The notes beneath the pieces were generated by a model, which was not told the origin of the DNA, made no database searches, and saw nothing but the letters and a program-made list of their open reading frames with translations. Shown here one piece after another: positions 5,655 to 8,624 of a stretch of DNA of 8,624 nt. This stretch comes from an uncultured Clostridium sp. (GTDB lineage: Bacteria > Bacillota_A > Clostridia > TANB77 > CAG-508). Location of the stretch: NCBI GenBank assembly GCA_946491915.1, contig CAMLYR010000060.1:1-8624 (forward strand), in the 5' to 3' direction. How positions within the stretch are numbered: position 1 is the stretch's first letter; every line of letters starts with the position of its first letter. The position numbers were made by a program, and so were the translations under genes.

Positions 5655-7613
5655 ATGATTTTAGAAGGAAAAATATTAGGAAATAGGTACGAAATTATCG
5701 AAAAAGTTGGTAATGGAGGGATGGCTACAGTTTATAAAGCTGAGGATAAAGTATTAAAAAGAAATGTAGCTGTAAAGGTTTTAAAAGATGAATTTACAAC
5801 AGATGAGGAGTTTATTAAACGTTTTGAAATAGAAGCACAATCAGCAGCAAGACTAACACATCCAAATATCGTATCTATTTATGATGTTGGTTCAGAGGAT
5901 AATCTATATTATATCGTCATGGAATTGATAAGAGGAAAGACGCTTAAGGAAATTATTGTAGAAGAAAGAGGACCACTTCCATGGAAATGGTCAGTAAACG
6001 TGGCAATTCAAATTGCTTCTGCATTAGAGATGGCACATAAAAATAATATTATTCATAGAGATATTAAACCACATAATATTATCATAACAGAAGATGGTAT
6101 TGCAAAGGTTACAGATTTTGGAATTGCAAAAGCAGTTTCAAATTCAACGATTACAGCTTTTGGTACAACCATTGGATCTGTACACTATTTTTCACCAGAG
6201 CATGCAAGAGGTGGATTTACAGATGCCAAATCAGATTTATATTCTTTAGGTGTGGTTATGTATGAAATGGTAACAGGAAGAGTTCCATTTGATGCAGACA
6301 CACCAGTTTCTGTTGCATTAAAACATATGCAAGAAGAACCAGAAGAGCCAATAGAATTAAATCCAAATTTACCATCAGCAGTCAATAGAATTATTATGAA
6401 AGCATTGAAAAAAGATACGACTCTAAGATATCAATCAGCAACAGATATGTTAGCAGATTTAAGGCAAGCATTAAAAAATCCTAATGGTGATTTTGTAGAT
6501 GATAGAGATTATGATGCAACAGCCAAAACACAGAAAATTAATACAGATTTATATGGTGATGTAGCGGAAGAAGACAACAAGAAAAGAGGAGAGACAGATA
6601 ATAAATTTATAGCATTTATTAAAAGACATAAAGTATTAAGTGCATTCATTGGATTGATATTGTTATTTGCTATTACTTTTGGAGGAACGTTAGCATATTT
6701 AAATATTACGAATCCAGCAGAAGTAGAGCTTCCAGATGTAGTAGGAATGTCAAAAGAAGAAGCACAAAAAACAGTGGAAGATTTAAAATTGGTATTTGAA
6801 GTGTCTAGTGAAGAATTTAACAAAGATGTTCCAGAAGGATATGTTATCTCTCAAGACCCTACTTATATTGCAGACTATCATGTAAAGGAAGGAAGCTCTG
6901 TCAAAGTAGTCATTAGTAAAGGCCAAGAAAAAACAACAGTACCTAATGTTGAAGGAGAAGAAAGAAGTGAAGCAATAAAAATGCTAGAAGATGCAAAATT
7001 AAAAGCGGAAGTAGTGGAAGAAACGAGTAAAACAGTGAAAGAGGGATATGTCATTTCTCAAGAGACAGAAGCAGATTCTGAAGCATATGCAGGAGACACG
7101 GTTAAAATTCATGTAAGTACAGGAACAGGAATCAAACAAGTGAATGTTATTAGTGTAATAGGTCAAGATGAAGCAACGGCTAAAACAAATTTATCTAATT
7201 TAGGGCTAAAAGTAAATGTGTCTTATGAACAAGATGATTCAAAAGATAATGGTGTTGTTTTAAAACAAAGTATCGATAGTGGAAAAACAGTAGATGAAGG
7301 AACTACCATTACCATTACAGTTAATAAAAAAGATGAACTAAAACAAGGAACTGTAACTGTAAATGTAAAATCATTGTTAGCTTATACGCCTACAAAAGAT
7401 GAAGATGGAAAGGATGTAGTAGAAAAAGGTACTGTGAAGATAAGAGTAGGGGAAGATACAATATATGAAAAAGAAGTACCAAAAACAACAACTAATATTA
7501 GTCAAGGATTTAGTGCAAAAGGAACTGTAACAATTAGGGTTTATGTAGATGATATATTAGAAGGAACAAAAGAAATTAATATGAATACAACAACTACATG
7601 CACGTTTGAATAG
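5655..7613 (+). CDS. prkC: Membrane Ser/Thr protein kinase with three PASTA repeats (PrkC/Stk1)
   Basis: This is a bacterial Hanks-type kinase that detects peptidoglycan or lipid II outside and phosphorylates cytosolic proteins. Kinase domain residues about 11-270 hold the glycine loop GNGGMATV (19-26), Lys41 (VAVKVL), helix-C Glu60, HRDIKPHN (catalytic Asp136), DFG (154-156), a Thr/Ser-rich activation loop (Ser164, Thr165, Thr167, Thr171, Thr172) and SPE (180-182). A charged linker (about 275-325) leads to one membrane helix (about 328-349). PASTA-type repeats cover about 356-422, 425-490 and 493-557. The final 90 residues form a separate beta-rich tail, like the extra C-terminal domain of other PrkC proteins but ending in a Thr-rich stretch with the protein's only cysteine (Cys650). 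AAGGAGA (5641-5647) sets the start. The 652-residue length is typical and the gene is intact. Confidence 0.96.
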   Translation: MILEGKILGNRYEIIEKVGNGGMATVYKAEDKVLKRNVAVKVLKDEFTTDEEFIKRFEIEAQSAARLTHPNIVSIYDVGSEDNLYYIVMELIRGKTLKEIIVEERGPLPWKWSVNVAIQIASALEMAHKNNIIHRDIKPHNIIITEDGIAKVTDFGIAKAVSNSTITAFGTTIGSVHYFSPEHARGGFTDAKSDLYSLGVVMYEMVTGRVPFDADTPVSVALKHMQEEPEEPIELNPNLPSAVNRIIMKALKKDTTLRYQSATDMLADLRQALKNPNGDFVDDRDYDATAKTQKINTDLYGDVAEEDNKKRGETDNKFIAFIKRHKVLSAFIGLILLFAITFGGTLAYLNITNPAEVELPDVVGMSKEEAQKTVEDLKLVFEVSSEEFNKDVPEGYVISQDPTYIADYHVKEGSSVKVVISKGQEKTTVPNVEGEERSEAIKMLEDAKLKAEVVEETSKTVKEGYVISQETEADSEAYAGDTVKIHVSTGTGIKQVNVISVIGQDEATAKTNLSNLGLKVNVSYEQDDSKDNGVVLKQSIDSGKTVDEGTTITITVNKKDELKQGTVTVNVKSLLAYTPTKDEDGKDVVEKGTVKIRVGEDTIYEKEVPKTTTNISQGFSAKGTVTIRVYVDDILEGTKEINMNTTTTCTFE

Positions 7614-7626
7614 TATATTTTTAGAT

Positions 7627-7664
7627 AAAAAGTTCAATTCAATAATTGCGAATTGGACTTTTTT
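7627..7664. terminator. Intrinsic terminator after prkC
   Basis: AAAAAGTTCAATTC (7627-7640) pairs with GAATTGGACTTTTT (7650-7663) as a 14-bp stem with one G-T pair around a 9-base loop. A T-run closes it on the plus strand, and the mirrored A-run would serve the minus strand. It starts 13 bases after the prkC stop, which makes rsgA unlikely to depend only on read-through. Confidence 0.85.
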
Positions 7665-7674
7665 CGTATATAAT
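7646..7674 (+). promoter_or_regulatory. Putative rsgA promoter overlapping the prkC terminator
   Basis: TATAAT (7669-7674) is a perfect -10 hexamer. TTGCGA (7646-7651), 17 bases upstream, matches four of six -35 positions and sits in the loop and first base pairs of the prkC terminator. The start point would be near 7681, placing the three 32-bp repeats inside the rsgA leader. The position directly after a terminator and before a gene supports it. Confidence 0.6.
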
Positions 7675-7692
7675 GGTAAAGGAAAGGGAAAA

Positions 7693-7788
7693 ATGTCCCA
7701 AATGGATCTGATCCTAATGGACCCATGTCCCAAATGGATCTGATCCTAATGGACCCATGTCCCAAATGGATCTGATCCCAATGGACCC
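7693..7788. repeat. Three tandem 32-bp palindromic repeats upstream of rsgA
   Basis: Copies lie at 7693-7724, 7725-7756 and 7757-7788, head to tail with no spacer. Copies 1 and 2 are identical and copy 3 differs by one base (T to C at 7779). The unit runs ATGTCCCAAATGG, then ATCTGATCC, then TAATGGACCC. It contains the palindrome GGATC-T-GATCC and the outer complementary arms GTCC and GGAC, so each unit can fold into an imperfect hairpin. At each junction GGAC-CCAT-GTCC forms a competing hairpin with the next unit. The unit is 15 of 32 G+C, far above its flanks. The 32-base period is not a multiple of three, and stops close the frames, so it is not coding. It ends 14 bases before the rsgA ribosome binding site. 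There are no spacers, so it is not CRISPR. Confidence 0.93.
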
Positions 7789-7811
7789 AAAAGGACAAAA
7801 ATGGAGGAAAT

Positions 7812-8624
7812 ATGCGAGGATTAATTGTAGAAAATATATCGAATCTATATCAAGTAAAAGTAGAAGATGAAATATATGAAACAACAGCAAGAGGAAAATT
7901 TAAGAAAGAAGAAATTACACCAGTTGTTGGTGATATAGTGGATATAACGATTACAGATGAAAAAGAGAAAAAAGCTGTTATTGAGAATATATATGAAAGA
8001 AAAGTATATATAAAAAGACCGAAACTTGCTAATATCACACAAATTATATTTGTGGTTTCGAGTAAAGACCCAAAACCAGATTTATTAATGCTAGATAAGC
8101 AATTAGCTTTTGCAGAATTTGTGGGAGTTAACAGTATTATTGTATTAAATAAAACAGATTTAGACCAAAAAGAAGATTTTAGAAATATAAAACAAATATA
8201 TAGTAAAATAGGATATACCGTTATATTGACAGATGCAAAACAAAGAAAAGGAATTGACAAATTAAAAGAATTATTAAAAAATAATATCAATGCATTTTCA
8301 GGAAATTCTGGGGTTGGAAAATCTACCTTAATTAATGGTATATTTGATAGAGATATCACACAAGAAGGAGAAATTAGTAAGAAAAATAAAAGAGGAAAAA
8401 ATACAACAACAGCTATTAAATTATATGAAATAGATGAAGATACTTATATAGCAGATACACCAGGTTTTTCAACTTTTGATATATCAGAAATAGAAAGTAA
8501 AGAGTTATACCAGTATTTCAAAGAATTTGGACAATTTGAAGAGAATTGTGAATTTATAGGTTGTACACATATAAAAGAAGAAAACTGTGGAATCAAAAAA
8601 GCAGTAGAAAATGGAGAGATTGAT
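7812..8624 (+). CDS. rsgA: Ribosome small-subunit assembly GTPase RsgA, 3' end cut by window
   Basis: RsgA is a circularly permuted GTPase that helps late maturation of the 30S ribosomal subunit. The 271 visible residues start with an OB-fold domain (about 1-70). The permuted G domain follows: G4 NKTD (113-116), a G5-like stretch before KGIDKL, the G1 P-loop GNSGVGKST (164-172), the switch segment RGKNTTT (194-200) and G3 DTPGFS (215-220). The C-terminal zinc domain shows Cys246, Cys251, His253 and Cys259 (C-x4-C-x-H-x5-C). Only some 20-30 residues should be missing at the end. GGAGG (7803-7807) is four bases before the ATG, and the frame is closed by a TGA at 7773, so no earlier start exists. 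Asn197 stands where most RsgA proteins have His. Its place after prpC-prkC is the usual Bacillota order. Confidence 0.95.
   Translation, partial: MRGLIVENISNLYQVKVEDEIYETTARGKFKKEEITPVVGDIVDITITDEKEKKAVIENIYERKVYIKRPKLANITQIIFVVSSKDPKPDLLMLDKQLAFAEFVGVNSIIVLNKTDLDQKEDFRNIKQIYSKIGYTVILTDAKQRKGIDKLKELLKNNINAFSGNSGVGKSTLINGIFDRDITQEGEISKKNKRGKNTTTAIKLYEIDEDTYIADTPGFSTFDISEIESKELYQYFKEFGQFEENCEFIGCTHIKEENCGIKKAVENGEID

Noticed and set aside
7693..7788. A CRISPR array.
   Set aside because: The 32-bp units abut directly with no spacers, and no cas genes are present.
7693..7788. A repetitive coding region on either strand.
   Set aside because: The 32-base period shifts frame every unit, and stops interrupt the frames that I translated on both strands.
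7850..8359. A 169-codon open frame on the minus strand inside rsgA, plus similar minus-strand frames in gatA, gatB, prkC and the lectin-like gene.
   Set aside because: They lie opposite well-supported genes, have no family motifs or ribosome binding sites, and are typical antisense shadows in AT-rich DNA.

Overview
The window is very AT-rich (adenine-dominated codons, AGA for most arginines, strong AGGAGG-type ribosome binding sites). It carries a tRNA-dependent glutamine amidotransferase operon and a PrpC/PrkC phosphatase-kinase pair followed by rsgA. That combination, especially prpC-prkC-rsgA with a PASTA kinase, points to a low-GC Gram-positive (Bacillota), most likely a Clostridia-type anaerobe. 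No species can be named from the sequence alone.

Region 1 (1 to about 4616) reads as one co-directional transcription unit. It holds a HAD-fold 5'-nucleotidase-like gene, gatA, a 132-base gatA-gatB gap, gatB, and an anchored extracytoplasmic protein with a formylglycine-generating-enzyme/C-type-lectin-like domain, and it ends in a clear intrinsic terminator. GatA and GatB supply the glutaminase and kinase/transamidase subunits that turn Glu-tRNA(Gln) (and often Asp-tRNA(Asn)) into Gln-tRNA(Gln). GatC is not in the window and probably lies elsewhere or upstream. The gatA-gatB gap appears to hold a 45-codon single-membrane-segment ORF. It overlaps the gatA stop and the gatB start exactly, but it is broken by, or read through, a -1 frameshift at an A AAT TTT heptamer.

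Region 2 (about 4617 to 7664) is the signalling pair. The 317-base stretch between the lectin-like gene and prpC (4556-4872) holds the terminator, a good sigma-A-type promoter whose -10 lies inside an inverted repeat, and a leader of about 170 nt with two strong stem-loops. prpC (PP2C phosphatase, 244 aa from the start chosen here) and prkC (membrane Ser/Thr kinase with three PASTA repeats) follow 47 bases apart and end at a second terminator. They act antagonistically: PrkC senses cell-wall fragments outside and phosphorylates proteins inside, and PrpC removes the phosphates.

Region 3 (about 7646 to the end) starts with a promoter whose -35 lies inside the prkC terminator. The likely rsgA leader contains three near-identical 32-bp tandem units, each an imperfect palindrome and much richer in G+C than its surroundings. 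The ribosome-assembly GTPase gene rsgA follows and is cut off by the window end after 271 codons.
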